Origin: an uncultured Mailhella sp.
Lineage (GTDB): Bacteria; Desulfobacterota; Desulfovibrionia; Desulfovibrionales; Desulfovibrionaceae
Assembly: GCA_944322695.1 (NCBI GenBank)
Contig: CALUPQ010000111.1
Span: 1 to 35,487 of the forward strand
Length of the DNA: 35,487 nucleotides
Direction: 5' to 3'
A program made the position numbers and the translations under genes. This document shows positions 17,194 through 24,796 of this stretch, in pieces. The first letter of the stretch is position 1, and each line of letters opens with the position of its first letter. The notes below the pieces were generated by a model. That model saw only the letters and a program-made list of their open reading frames with translations. It did not search any database and was not told the DNA's origin.

Positions 17194-17939
17194 TGCCGCC
17201 GGTCCCGTTCTTCTTTCAGCATTTCTATTTCATGCTGCTGTTTCCACAGCATTTCAAACATATTGTTTATCTTTGAGCCTGTGACGAAGTGATTATTGAC
17301 CACGGCAAAAACCGTATTCTTCTTTTCCACGTTTTTCTCATCATACAAAGAATCTCCCATGGCCACATTATACCGTACTATATGACGGCTTATCCTTGTT
17401 CTGCGATAGGTGCCGACAGGCACGTCGTCATCTCTCATGACCAGCATGACATCGACATGCTTGTCGGGAAAGCGTCCGGCGAGCCTGTTGTGGCACAGCA
17501 GAACGACATCGTCGGTCAACTCGTCGGTATAGCAGAGAAAAGAGAAGAGGATATCATCACTTCTGTCTATCTCTTCATAGAAACGGCTTATCCTTCTGCG
17601 ATACTTTTCCCTGAATTCGGGAAAGTAGTCGTCCACGCTTCTGCCCACGGGAAAATCGTGCTGATACTGAAGCCCCGTTTTCAGGTTCTTCACCCAGTAA
17701 TGGGGAGAATCCGGCGGCCGGTCTCCGAAAACGACGAAGTCTTCCCTTTCGAAGGCCCCCTGGAAATCATGGCAGATGAGCTCCACCTTGCCGGGCAGTC
17801 CGGCAACGCCGCATCTGTCCCACAAAATACCGGCCGACCAGTCCAGCGGATAGGAATATCGCTGCTGGCTGCAGTTTCTCAGCACCATGCTGGCATGACA
17901 GTTCTGCCCGAGACTTATCACCATGTCGTAATACTTCAT
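17190..17939 (-). CDS. DUF1796 putative cysteine-peptidase-like protein
   Basis: The 249-residue protein begins VISLGQNCHASMVLRNC and continues RYSYPLDWSAGILWD, the S-L-G-x-x-C and (S/Y)-x-P-x-D-W signature of DUF1796, often labelled papain-like cysteine peptidase. Cys14 would be the nucleophile. FVVFGDRPPDSPHYWVKNLKTGLQYQHDFP supplies histidines that could complete a catalytic pair; which one is used cannot be told. The C-terminal 25 residues look like a short coiled coil (FEMLWKQQHEIEMLKEERDRR). The family is frequent in capsule and glycan clusters of gut and environmental bacteria, but its role is unknown. It is coupled by 4-bp overlaps to neuC upstream and the acyltransferase downstream, so its job is tied to this pathway. 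Confidence 0.82.
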   Translation of the reverse strand: MKYYDMVISLGQNCHASMVLRNCSQQRYSYPLDWSAGILWDRCGVAGLPGKVELICHDFQGAFEREDFVVFGDRPPDSPHYWVKNLKTGLQYQHDFPVGRSVDDYFPEFREKYRRRISRFYEEIDRSDDILFSFLCYTDELTDDVVLLCHNRLAGRFPDKHVDVMLVMRDDDVPVGTYRRTRISRHIVRYNVAMGDSLYDEKNVEKKNTVFAVVNNHFVTGSKINNMFEMLWKQQHEIEMLKEERDRRQ

Positions 17940-19108
17940 GACTCCTCCCTCAGAGAAAAGGGGATGTCGAAGAACACCTTCGGAGAGGAAGCATCCTCTT
18001 TCAGCCTCTTCAGAATCCTTCCTGTGAGTTCGGCGCTTTTTCGGGCGGCGTCCTTCACCAGATAGGGGTTCTCGAACTGCTGTCTGCCGCCCAGGGCCAG
18101 CACCCGGGAAATGGCCCCTTCCACCGCCTCCCGCTCGCAGGGAACGGAAAGGACGCTCCGTCCCTTCACCCTGCCCGCCTGCCTGTCTCCCACGTTTACG
18201 GTATAGATGCCGAGGGACGGCGCCTCGATGATTCCCGAAGACGAATTTCCCACCAGTCCCAGAGAGCTGCGCAGCAGAAAATGATAGCCGTCCGGGTGCA
18301 GGTTCTCGAAGTACGCCGCGTTGCCTCGCTCCCTGACAAAGCGCGCCACGCGCTCCCTTATGATGTCGGAGCCGGTGTCGGCATTGCTGCCGATGAAGAC
18401 GAAGCGGTACCCGGGAAAGGCGTCAAGGGCGGCAAGCAGTTCTTCCACCTGCCTTCCGGGCGACGCTCCGCTGATGGTCTCCGGGTGAAAAAGCACCACG
18501 AAGTACCGCTCGCCCGCGAGCGCCTTCACCTCGGCAGGCACGTTCTCTTCCTTTATGGAAAGACAGTTCTCCGCCCCGAAAGCTCCGGTGCGGAACACTC
18601 TGGAAGGTTTTTCTCCGAGCTGAACAATCCGCTTTCTGTAGGTTTCCGTGGACGCGAAATGATAGGTGCTCATCTTGGTGATGCAGTGGCGGATGAACTC
18701 GTCGTAATTGGCATACGTGGCCTCTCCTCCATGAACATGGAGAATGGGGACCCGGTTCATGGCGGCGGCCACGGCCACGGAAAGCATTTCATACCTGTCG
18801 CCGAGCAGAATGAGCAGGTCGCAGGGCTCTTTTGCAAACCAGGTGCCGAAGGCGTGCAGGGCCGCGGCCATGCAATCCACCACACGGCTGTTCTCCGTGC
18901 CTTCCAGAGGGAGCCTGACCCGGCAGGCAATGCAAAATCCATCCTCCTCCACAAGCTTCACTGCCGCACCGTACTTGTCCTCAAGCATGGCTCCGGTGAC
19001 AAGGACGGACAAATCCACATCGGGCTGCTGCCCCAACAGACGCAGGTATTCACGCATGATGCCGTAATCGGCGCGCGAACCGGCGGCAAAGACAACGGAA
19101 TACGGCAT
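17936..19108 (-). CDS. neuC: UDP-N-acetylglucosamine 2-epimerase, hydrolysing (NeuC family)
   Basis: The 390-residue GT-B-fold epimerase starts YSVVFAAGSRADYGIMREYLR, the NeuC/LegG signature (GtRaDyg). Further landmarks are LILLGDRYEMLSVAVAA, HVHGGEATYANYDEFIRHCITKMS, LFHPETISG and LVGNSSSGIIEAPSLG. This branch hydrolyses a UDP-HexNAc with inversion at C2, giving free ManNAc (NeuC) or a 2,4-diacetamido sugar (LegG-type) for condensation by the synthase encoded just upstream. The choice between sialic and legionaminic-type substrates cannot be made by eye. The ATG at 19108 has GGGGGAG before it and lies 1 bp after the neuB stop; the open frame to 19195 is upstream overlap. Its stop overlaps the DUF1796 start. 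Confidence 0.93.
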   Translation of the reverse strand: MPYSVVFAAGSRADYGIMREYLRLLGQQPDVDLSVLVTGAMLEDKYGAAVKLVEEDGFCIACRVRLPLEGTENSRVVDCMAAALHAFGTWFAKEPCDLLILLGDRYEMLSVAVAAAMNRVPILHVHGGEATYANYDEFIRHCITKMSTYHFASTETYRKRIVQLGEKPSRVFRTGAFGAENCLSIKEENVPAEVKALAGERYFVVLFHPETISGASPGRQVEELLAALDAFPGYRFVFIGSNADTGSDIIRERVARFVRERGNAAYFENLHPDGYHFLLRSSLGLVGNSSSGIIEAPSLGIYTVNVGDRQAGRVKGRSVLSVPCEREAVEGAISRVLALGGRQQFENPYLVKDAARKSAELTGRILKRLKEDASSPKVFFDIPFSLREES

Positions 19109-19109
19109 G

Positions 19110-20147
19110 TCACTCCCCCTGCATCGCAAAGCCGGAAGCCTCGATGAGCTCATCCGCGCAGAAATCGCGCTCCGCCCTCTTTCCGAGCAGCTCATACCAC
19201 CGCATGGGACTTATGCCGTTGCCCGGCCGCTTGCAGGTCACGTTTTCCTCGCTGAAAAGCTCCCCCCTGGCTATGTCCCGGCGGGCCACCACGGATTTAC
19301 GGGCGACAACGCGGTTCCGGCGCTCGGAATCCGTCACCCTCTTGCCGCCGCTGCCGTACATGGCTTCCAGCCTGCGCACGTTCATGCACAGGGCGGCAAG
19401 CTCTCCCGGCGTGGCGGAAGCCCTGTGGTCCGGCCCCTCGAAATTCCTGCTGAGGGTAAAGTGCTTCTCAATCATGCAGGCGCCCATGGCGACCGCGCCC
19501 ACGGCGGCCACAAAGCCTGTGGAATGGTCGGAAAAACCGATGCGCAGATACGGAAAAGAAACCTGCAAATCCCGTATGGCCGAGAGATTCACGTCCTCAT
19601 CCGGCGTGGGGTATTCCGTATTGCAGTGCAGAAGCGTAAGCGCAAAGGCGTCCATGTCCTTCAGCAGAACATCCACGGCACGGGATATTTCCTCCAGCGT
19701 GGACATTCCCGTGGAAAGGATGACTTTTTTCCCCTCCGCAGGCAGGCGGGCTATCTTCTGAAGGTACGGCAGGTTGGTAATTTCCCCGGAAGGAATCTTC
19801 CACACCTTCTGTCCCGCTCCTGCAAGAAAATCCACGGAAAGCATGTCGAAGGCCGTGGAAAACACCTCAAGCCCCAGAGAACGGGCATAATCCCTGAGGT
19901 CAAGGTAGTCCTCCGGGGAAAGCTCCAGCTTTCGGGTCATGTCCAGCTGGGAGCCTTCGCGTCCCGTGGTCCTTTTCTGGTATTCGGCCTTGGGCGCGAA
20001 ACGGGAAATCAGCTCTTCCGCCCTGAAGGTCTGAAACTTCACGGCGTCCACGCCGCACCTTTTCGCCTCCTCCACCATACGGCGGGCCAGCTCTCTGTCG
20101 CCGTTGTGATTGCAGCCTATTTCCGCAACAAGAAAGACGCGTCTCAT
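19110..20147 (-). CDS. neuB: N-acetylneuraminate-type (nonulosonic acid) synthase, NeuB family
   Basis: A TIM-barrel NeuB domain spans about residues 1-270: VFLVAEIGCNHNGD, VDAVKFQTF, STAFDMLSVDFL, WKIPSGEITNLPYL, ILSTGMSTLEEI, LLHCNTEYPTP, IGFSDHSTGF and IEKHFTLSRNFEGPDHRAS are all in place. A C-terminal SAF (antifreeze-like) domain follows (RKSVVARRDIARGELFSEENV). The enzyme condenses PEP with ManNAc or a 6-deoxy-diacetamido analogue to form a nine-carbon acid. The ATG at 20147 overlaps the neuD stop (ATGA); the open frame to 20246 is not used. No CMP-nonulosonate synthetase (NeuA) gene is found in the window, so the activating enzyme must be elsewhere. Sialic versus legionaminic product is unresolved. 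Confidence 0.94.
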   Translation of the reverse strand: MRRVFLVAEIGCNHNGDRELARRMVEEAKRCGVDAVKFQTFRAEELISRFAPKAEYQKRTTGREGSQLDMTRKLELSPEDYLDLRDYARSLGLEVFSTAFDMLSVDFLAGAGQKVWKIPSGEITNLPYLQKIARLPAEGKKVILSTGMSTLEEISRAVDVLLKDMDAFALTLLHCNTEYPTPDEDVNLSAIRDLQVSFPYLRIGFSDHSTGFVAAVGAVAMGACMIEKHFTLSRNFEGPDHRASATPGELAALCMNVRRLEAMYGSGGKRVTDSERRNRVVARKSVVARRDIARGELFSEENVTCKRPGNGISPMRWYELLGKRAERDFCADELIEASGFAMQGE

Positions 20148-20770
20148 GGTTGTACCTGCTTGATTTTCACGGCCGGAACGCCGGCCACGGTGGAAAACGC
20201 ATCCACGTTGTGGATGACGATGGCCCCGGCCCCCACCACGGACCATTCCCCTACCGAAAGCTGTCCTATGACGACGGAGGCACTGCCGAGGAAGCTGCCT
20301 TCCTGAAGAATCACGTCCCCGTTAATCGTGGCGTTCGTGGACATGTTGACGTGCGGATGCACGAAGGCCCCGTGCTCCACGAGCGCCTTGGTGTTGATGA
20401 TGCAGTTGTCCTTGACCGTGGCGCAGCCGTTGATGATGGCCATCTTGCCGACGAAGCAGCCTTCCCCTATGGAAGAGCGGGAGGAAATCATGGCCGTGCT
20501 GTCCACGATGGACGCCAGCCTGAGACCATATCCTTTTAAAAGGTCGTAGTAGTATTTTCGAATCTTGTTGTTGCCGATGGCGATGATGTAGTGATACTTC
20601 TCCCTTTCGGGCATTTCCTCCAGCGTGTGGGCAAGCACGGGAAAGCCCAGATGACTGTGCTTTTCCCTGTTGCGGTCGATGAATCCGCAAAAGTCCCATT
20701 CCTGCGTGACGATGGAGTCCACCACGGACTTGGCGCAGCCTCCGGCGCCGATGATGACAAGTTTCTTCAT
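20144..20770 (-). CDS. neuD: NeuD/PglD-type sugar O- or N-acetyltransferase
   Basis: The 208-residue protein has the two-part PglD/NeuD layout. The N-terminal Rossmann-like domain begins KKLVIIGAGGCAKSVVDSI and includes YHYIIAIGNNKIRKY. The left-handed beta-helix C-terminal domain has hexapeptide repeats (SSIGEGCFVGKMAIINGCATVKD onward) and ends with the trimer-type AGVPAVKIK. The His near KALVEHGAFVHPHVNMS is the expected catalytic base. It transfers acetyl from acetyl-CoA to a sugar or nonulosonic-acid precursor. Placed between the ThDP enzyme and neuB, with 4-bp overlaps on both sides, it most likely serves the nonulosonic acid branch, but it could act on the branched CDP-sugar instead. 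Confidence 0.9.
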   Translation of the reverse strand: MKKLVIIGAGGCAKSVVDSIVTQEWDFCGFIDRNREKHSHLGFPVLAHTLEEMPEREKYHYIIAIGNNKIRKYYYDLLKGYGLRLASIVDSTAMISSRSSIGEGCFVGKMAIINGCATVKDNCIINTKALVEHGAFVHPHVNMSTNATINGDVILQEGSFLGSASVVIGQLSVGEWSVVGAGAIVIHNVDAFSTVAGVPAVKIKQVQP

Positions 20771-22563
20771 TTTCCGCCCCTCCCTGCATCAAACATGAAC
20801 CGGGCCAGCTCCTTTCTGTCGAGAAAGGGAGCCATGTCGTGCAGTTCCACTCTGCACGGCCTGCCGTCTTCGCCGAGTCGCGACTTGACGACGGGACAGG
20901 GAGGATTGTCGTACTTCTGCAGCAGCTCCAGCAGGCAGGGGCCGTCCTGAGAATTCAGCCACTCAACGGCCCCGGCAAGTTCCGCATTCGTGGAGCAGCA
21001 AAGGTAAGGCAGGCCGAAGGCGGCGGCCACGGCGAAAAAATACGGCATGGAAATGCCGCTCTCCGGCGTACAGCCAACGTTGCATCCGTGGAAATAGGTT
21101 CTGCAGGTCTGCTCTATGCCGCGATAGCCGTCGTTGGAAAAAAGGACCATCTTCACGGGAAGGCGGTTGTGCACGATGGTCTGAAGCTCCTGCATGTTCA
21201 TCATGAAGCTGCCGTCTCCCGTCACCACCGTGACGGGACGCCCCGAGGCGACATGCACGCCAATCCCCGCCGGAAGGTCGTACCCCATGGAACCGCAGTT
21301 GATGTTGGCGAAGGTGCGCTGCCCCGCCAGTTCGCCGCCCGACTGAAGGCGGGGAATGATGCTGGAGCTGTTGCCGAGCACCGTGAGGGCGCCCTCTCCT
21401 TCCTGCCGGGCGTACTCCTTCCAGAAGTCGTAGGCGTCCACGCGTTCGCAGGGTTGTCCTTTCGCGCCTTCGAACACGTCGAAATACGCCTTCACCTCTT
21501 CGCAGTAGGCAAGCCACGTCGGCGGTGCGGAAAAAGCCCGTCCGCTCTTCTCCACTGCGCGGAAGAACCACGCAAGGTCGGCGTGGAGGAAGGCATCCAC
21601 ACGAAGGCCCTTTTTCTTCGCCTCATCGGCGTCGACATCAACCATGATGACGCGCGCCTTCGGCGCAAAGGCCTGCTGGTCGAAGGAGGTCTGCTTGTAG
21701 CCGAGGGAGCAGCCGAGCACGAGAAGCACGTCGGCATTCTGCATGACGAGGTTGCCGCTCCGGCTTCCCACGCCGCCGGTGGCCCCGAAATACAGGGGGT
21801 GATTCCGGTACATGACATCGCACACCACGGCGGCGGAGACCACGGGCACGCGCATCTTCTCAAGCATGGCGTGAAAAGGCTGCTGCAGATGACTGCCTGC
21901 AATGCCGGAGCCTGCCAGAATGCAGGGAGCGGAGGCCCCCTGAAGAGCGTCAAGAACCGCCCGGACCTCATCTTCCCCTCCTTCCGGCACCTCAGGCGCT
22001 GGAAGAGGCGGCCTCAGAAGCTCCTCTTCCACCATGCATGCCTGCACATCCAGCGGAATATCCAGCCATACCGGTCCCCTGCGCCCGCTCATGGCCACGT
22101 CGAAGGCCTTCTGCGCTTCCCTGCGCATGTCCAGCGGGTCGGACACCATGACGGCGTACTTGGTCATGCTCTTCACCGCGTCCACAATGGCGAACTCCTG
22201 TTCGCCGCGACGCCGCAGATTAAGTCCGCTTTCGGCCACCGTCGTGGCATAGCGCACCTGCCCGGAGACCACTATCATGGGAATGCTGTCCACATAGGCG
22301 CCCATCACGCCGGTCAGGGCGTTGGTACCACCCGGGCCGCTGGTCACGCAGCAGACGGCGGGAAGCCCCCGGTATCGGGCATAGGCTTCGGCGGCCATGG
22401 CGCAGGCCTGCTCATGATGCTGAAACAGCGTCTTCATTCTCGTGGAAATGCCCAGAGCGTTGTCGAGAAACATGGCTCCGCCTCCGACGACGCAGAAAGC
22501 CTGCGTCACGCCGTTGTCCGCCAGCGTCTCGAAAAGGATGTCAGCGACTCTTTTCTTCATCAT
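20767..22563 (-). CDS. Thiamine-diphosphate enzyme of the acetolactate-synthase superfamily, YerE-like
   Basis: The 598-residue protein has the three domains of acetohydroxyacid-synthase-like enzymes. The N-terminal Pyr domain has FQHHEQACAMAAEAYAR with the cofactor-activating glutamate E51. The middle domain carries nucleotide-type motifs (PCILAGSGI, DVLLVLGCSLG). The C-terminal PP domain has the ThDP motif GDGSFMMNMQEL...N, with FSNDGY at its end. Biosynthetic AHAS is unlikely: no small regulatory subunit is nearby and it follows CDP-sugar genes. Its neighbours match YerE, the ThDP flavoenzyme that adds a two-carbon acetyl unit from pyruvate to C4 of a CDP-4-keto-3,6-dideoxyhexose in yersiniose synthesis. 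Start is either 22563 or the next codon, 22560; the GGGGGAG ribosome site favours 22560. Substrate is inference from context. Confidence 0.85.
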   Translation of the reverse strand: MMKKRVADILFETLADNGVTQAFCVVGGGAMFLDNALGISTRMKTLFQHHEQACAMAAEAYARYRGLPAVCCVTSGPGGTNALTGVMGAYVDSIPMIVVSGQVRYATTVAESGLNLRRRGEQEFAIVDAVKSMTKYAVMVSDPLDMRREAQKAFDVAMSGRRGPVWLDIPLDVQACMVEEELLRPPLPAPEVPEGGEDEVRAVLDALQGASAPCILAGSGIAGSHLQQPFHAMLEKMRVPVVSAAVVCDVMYRNHPLYFGATGGVGSRSGNLVMQNADVLLVLGCSLGYKQTSFDQQAFAPKARVIMVDVDADEAKKKGLRVDAFLHADLAWFFRAVEKSGRAFSAPPTWLAYCEEVKAYFDVFEGAKGQPCERVDAYDFWKEYARQEGEGALTVLGNSSSIIPRLQSGGELAGQRTFANINCGSMGYDLPAGIGVHVASGRPVTVVTGDGSFMMNMQELQTIVHNRLPVKMVLFSNDGYRGIEQTCRTYFHGCNVGCTPESGISMPYFFAVAAAFGLPYLCCSTNAELAGAVEWLNSQDGPCLLELLQKYDNPPCPVVKSRLGEDGRPCRVELHDMAPFLDRKELARFMFDAGRGGK

Positions 22564-23407
22564 GCTCCCCCTTCTGCCAGGCTATCTGACGGGCGATGCC
22601 CTCTTCCATGGATGTGAACTCAAAAGAGCCGAGTTCGGAAAGCAGCCGGGAATTGTCGGCCGTGTATTCCTTGTTCCAGCCGGGAGAGGCCACTTCCACG
22701 CCCCTGTCGTTTCCCATCAGCCTGTTCACCATGCGGGCTATCTCCAGCAAAGACACCCTCTTGCCCGAACACACGTTGTAGTCGTGACGATGCAGCTCCA
22801 TGTCCATCATGCGGCAGACGATGTTTCCGATGTCGTCCACGTAGGTGTAGTCGAACATGCAGTTCTGCCGCACGGTCACGGCCCGGTCTTCCAGACAGCA
22901 GTCTATGGCATGACGTATGAACTTCGTTCTGCTGTCCGTAGGGCCGTAGCAGCCGAAAACCCGAAGGTTGTAGATGCGGTCGGAAGCCCGCGCCAGCTCG
23001 TTCATGACGTATTTGGCAAAGCCGTACACGTCCCGGGGAATGCTTCTGCCTATCTCCTCCTCCCTGGCGAGCACGATGTCGAACCGCTTGTCGTACTCCG
23101 CGCCGGAGCCGAAATACAGCATTCTGCCGTAATGCCCGCTCTCCCGGCCGATGTTCAGAAAGCCGCGCAGGGAATCCTCGAGCATGTTTCCGGCATCGTC
23201 GCAGCGGGGATTGAGAAAAGGATTACTGTTGGCGGCATGAATCACCACATCGTAGGTGCGACCGGAAAAATAACGACGCACGCTCTCTGCCGAAACCGTG
23301 TCCAGCTCATCGCGCCGGGGCGCATCCACCTCGGCATGCCTTCGAAGAACAGGCAGGATGTTTCTTCCTATGAAACCGGTTCCTCCGGTGAGAAGCACCT
23401 TCATCAT
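22541..23407 (-). CDS. Extended SDR NAD(P)-dependent sugar epimerase/reductase
   Basis: The 288-residue protein has the N-terminal Rossmann loop LLTGGTGFIGRN and the SDR active site: a serine in LYFGSGAEYDK and Y-x-x-x-K in DVYGFAKYVM. FDYTYVDDIGNIV and YNVCSGKRVSLLEIA are sugar-SDR landmarks. It overlaps the rfbH stop by 4 bp and extends over the start of the ThDP gene. By position it may reduce the 4-keto or acetyl-derived keto group of a CDP-sugar, like abequose/paratose synthases or YerF. Exact substrate and stereochemistry cannot be read from sequence. Two ATGs in tandem (23407, 23404) begin the frame; both are possible. Confidence 0.85.
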   Translation of the reverse strand: MMKVLLTGGTGFIGRNILPVLRRHAEVDAPRRDELDTVSAESVRRYFSGRTYDVVIHAANSNPFLNPRCDDAGNMLEDSLRGFLNIGRESGHYGRMLYFGSGAEYDKRFDIVLAREEEIGRSIPRDVYGFAKYVMNELARASDRIYNLRVFGCYGPTDSRTKFIRHAIDCCLEDRAVTVRQNCMFDYTYVDDIGNIVCRMMDMELHRHDYNVCSGKRVSLLEIARMVNRLMGNDRGVEVASPGWNKEYTADNSRLLSELGSFEFTSMEEGIARQIAWQKGEHDEEKSR

Positions 23408-24774
23408 GCTCCGGCCTCCTTCACGAAGGCATGGATGATGGAGGAAACCTTCCGCTCGTCGTTTTCATCCACATTCTGCGCGGTTCCCAGCCAGAACGCG
23501 TGCTCCATGAGAAAATCCGTGCGGGGAAGCATGGCGTAGTGCGCTTCCGAAAGGTCTCTGGAATGCATGAGGGGGCCGGAACCTATGCGGAAAAAGACAT
23601 CTCCCTCCGTCATCATGGGCTGGCGCAGAAGGTTGCCGGCAAAAAGCTGACGGGTACCCACGCCGTGCGCTTCCAGATACGTCACCAGCTCCCTTCTGGT
23701 GAAGGGCGCTTCTGGACGCACGCAAAGAAGGAAGCCGAACCATGAAGGTCTGCATGGCTCCGCAGACTCCGGCAGCATGAACACGTGTTCAAGGTCAGAG
23801 AGTTCCTCAAGCAGAACGGCGGCGTTTCTTCTGCGCCGTTCCAGAAAAGCATCCAGCTTTTTGAGCTGGGCCAGACCGATGGCCGCCTGCCAGTCGGTAA
23901 TCTTGAGATTGTAGCCGACGTGCGAATAGGTGTACTTATGGTCGTAGCCGAAAGGCAGCCTGCCCCGCTGAAGGCCGAAACGCTTTTTGCAGGTATCGTC
24001 CGCTCCCGGGCGGCACCAGCAGTCCCGGCCCCAGTCGCGCATGGACATGAGAATGCGGTGCAGCACGGCATCGCTCGTGACGACGGCGCCGCCCTCGCCC
24101 ATGGTGATGTGGTGAGCGGGGTAAAAGCTGAACGTGCCCATGTGCCCCATGGTTCCGGCATGCCGGTCCCTCCACTTCGCCCCAAGGGCGTCGCAGCTGT
24201 CCTCTATCAGCCAGAGTCCGTACCGCTCGCACAGCTTCATCACGGCATCCATGTCGTACATGCTTCCGAGCGTATGCGCCACGAACACGGCCTTCGTCTT
24301 CGGGCCGATGGCTTCCTCCATGCCTGCAACGTCGATGTTGCAGGTGCGAAGCTCCATGTCCACGAACACGGGAACAAGCCCGTTCTGCACGATGGGGTTC
24401 ACCGTGGTGGGGAAACCCGCGGCCACGGTGATGACCTCATCCCCTCTTTTCAGACGGCGCTCGCCGAGCTCCTGCGCCGTCAGGGCAGTCATGGCCAGCA
24501 GATTGGCGCTGGAGCCGGAATTGACCGTGAGCGCGTAGGTCGCTCCCAGCCTTTCGGCAAAGGTTTTCTCAAAGGCGTCGTTGAAGCGCCCGGCGGTCAG
24601 CCACATGTCCAGAGAGGCGTCCATCATGGCGCAGAGCTCCTCCTCTCCGAGCTCCTTGCCGGAAACGGGCACGTACCCGGTTCTGCGCCTCCTGGGTTCC
24701 GTCAGGGAACAGTACTCCACGGCAAGTCTTTTAATGTCGTTTCTGATGTCTTCTGCCGTTCTGCTCATAGCCAT
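23404..24774 (-). CDS. rfbH: CDP-6-deoxy-4-keto-glucose 3-dehydrase (E1, RfbH/DdhC)
   Basis: The 456-residue fold-type-I PMP/PLP protein belongs to the sugar aminotransferase superfamily, but the usual PLP lysine position is histidine (YPAHHITMGEGG), the mark of the 3-dehydrase E1. The E1 [2Fe-2S] ligand pattern C-x57-C-x1-C-x7-C is exactly present: the first Cys is in IEDSCDALG and the others in DCWCRPGADDTC. It removes the 3-hydroxyl of CDP-4-keto-6-deoxyglucose; an E3 iron-sulfur flavoreductase normally supplies electrons, but none is encoded in the window. The ATG at 24774 has GGAGG 7 bp before it and lies 22 bp after rfbG. The stop overlaps the SDR start. The call is secure because of these two independent motif sets. 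Confidence 0.96.
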   Translation of the reverse strand: MAMSRTAEDIRNDIKRLAVEYCSLTEPRRRRTGYVPVSGKELGEEELCAMMDASLDMWLTAGRFNDAFEKTFAERLGATYALTVNSGSSANLLAMTALTAQELGERRLKRGDEVITVAAGFPTTVNPIVQNGLVPVFVDMELRTCNIDVAGMEEAIGPKTKAVFVAHTLGSMYDMDAVMKLCERYGLWLIEDSCDALGAKWRDRHAGTMGHMGTFSFYPAHHITMGEGGAVVTSDAVLHRILMSMRDWGRDCWCRPGADDTCKKRFGLQRGRLPFGYDHKYTYSHVGYNLKITDWQAAIGLAQLKKLDAFLERRRRNAAVLLEELSDLEHVFMLPESAEPCRPSWFGFLLCVRPEAPFTRRELVTYLEAHGVGTRQLFAGNLLRQPMMTEGDVFFRIGSGPLMHSRDLSEAHYAMLPRTDFLMEHAFWLGTAQNVDENDERKVSSIIHAFVKEAGA

Positions 24775-24796
24775 CCTCTTTCCTCCGACGGTAATT

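Noticed and set aside
20767..22563. Biosynthetic acetolactate synthase (IlvB) call
   Set aside because: No IlvH or other branched-chain amino acid gene is nearby and the gene is embedded with overlaps in a glycan operon.
20839..22617. Long plus-strand open frame (592 codons)
   Set aside because: Antisense to the ThDP enzyme; His/Gly/Ala-rich with no motif.
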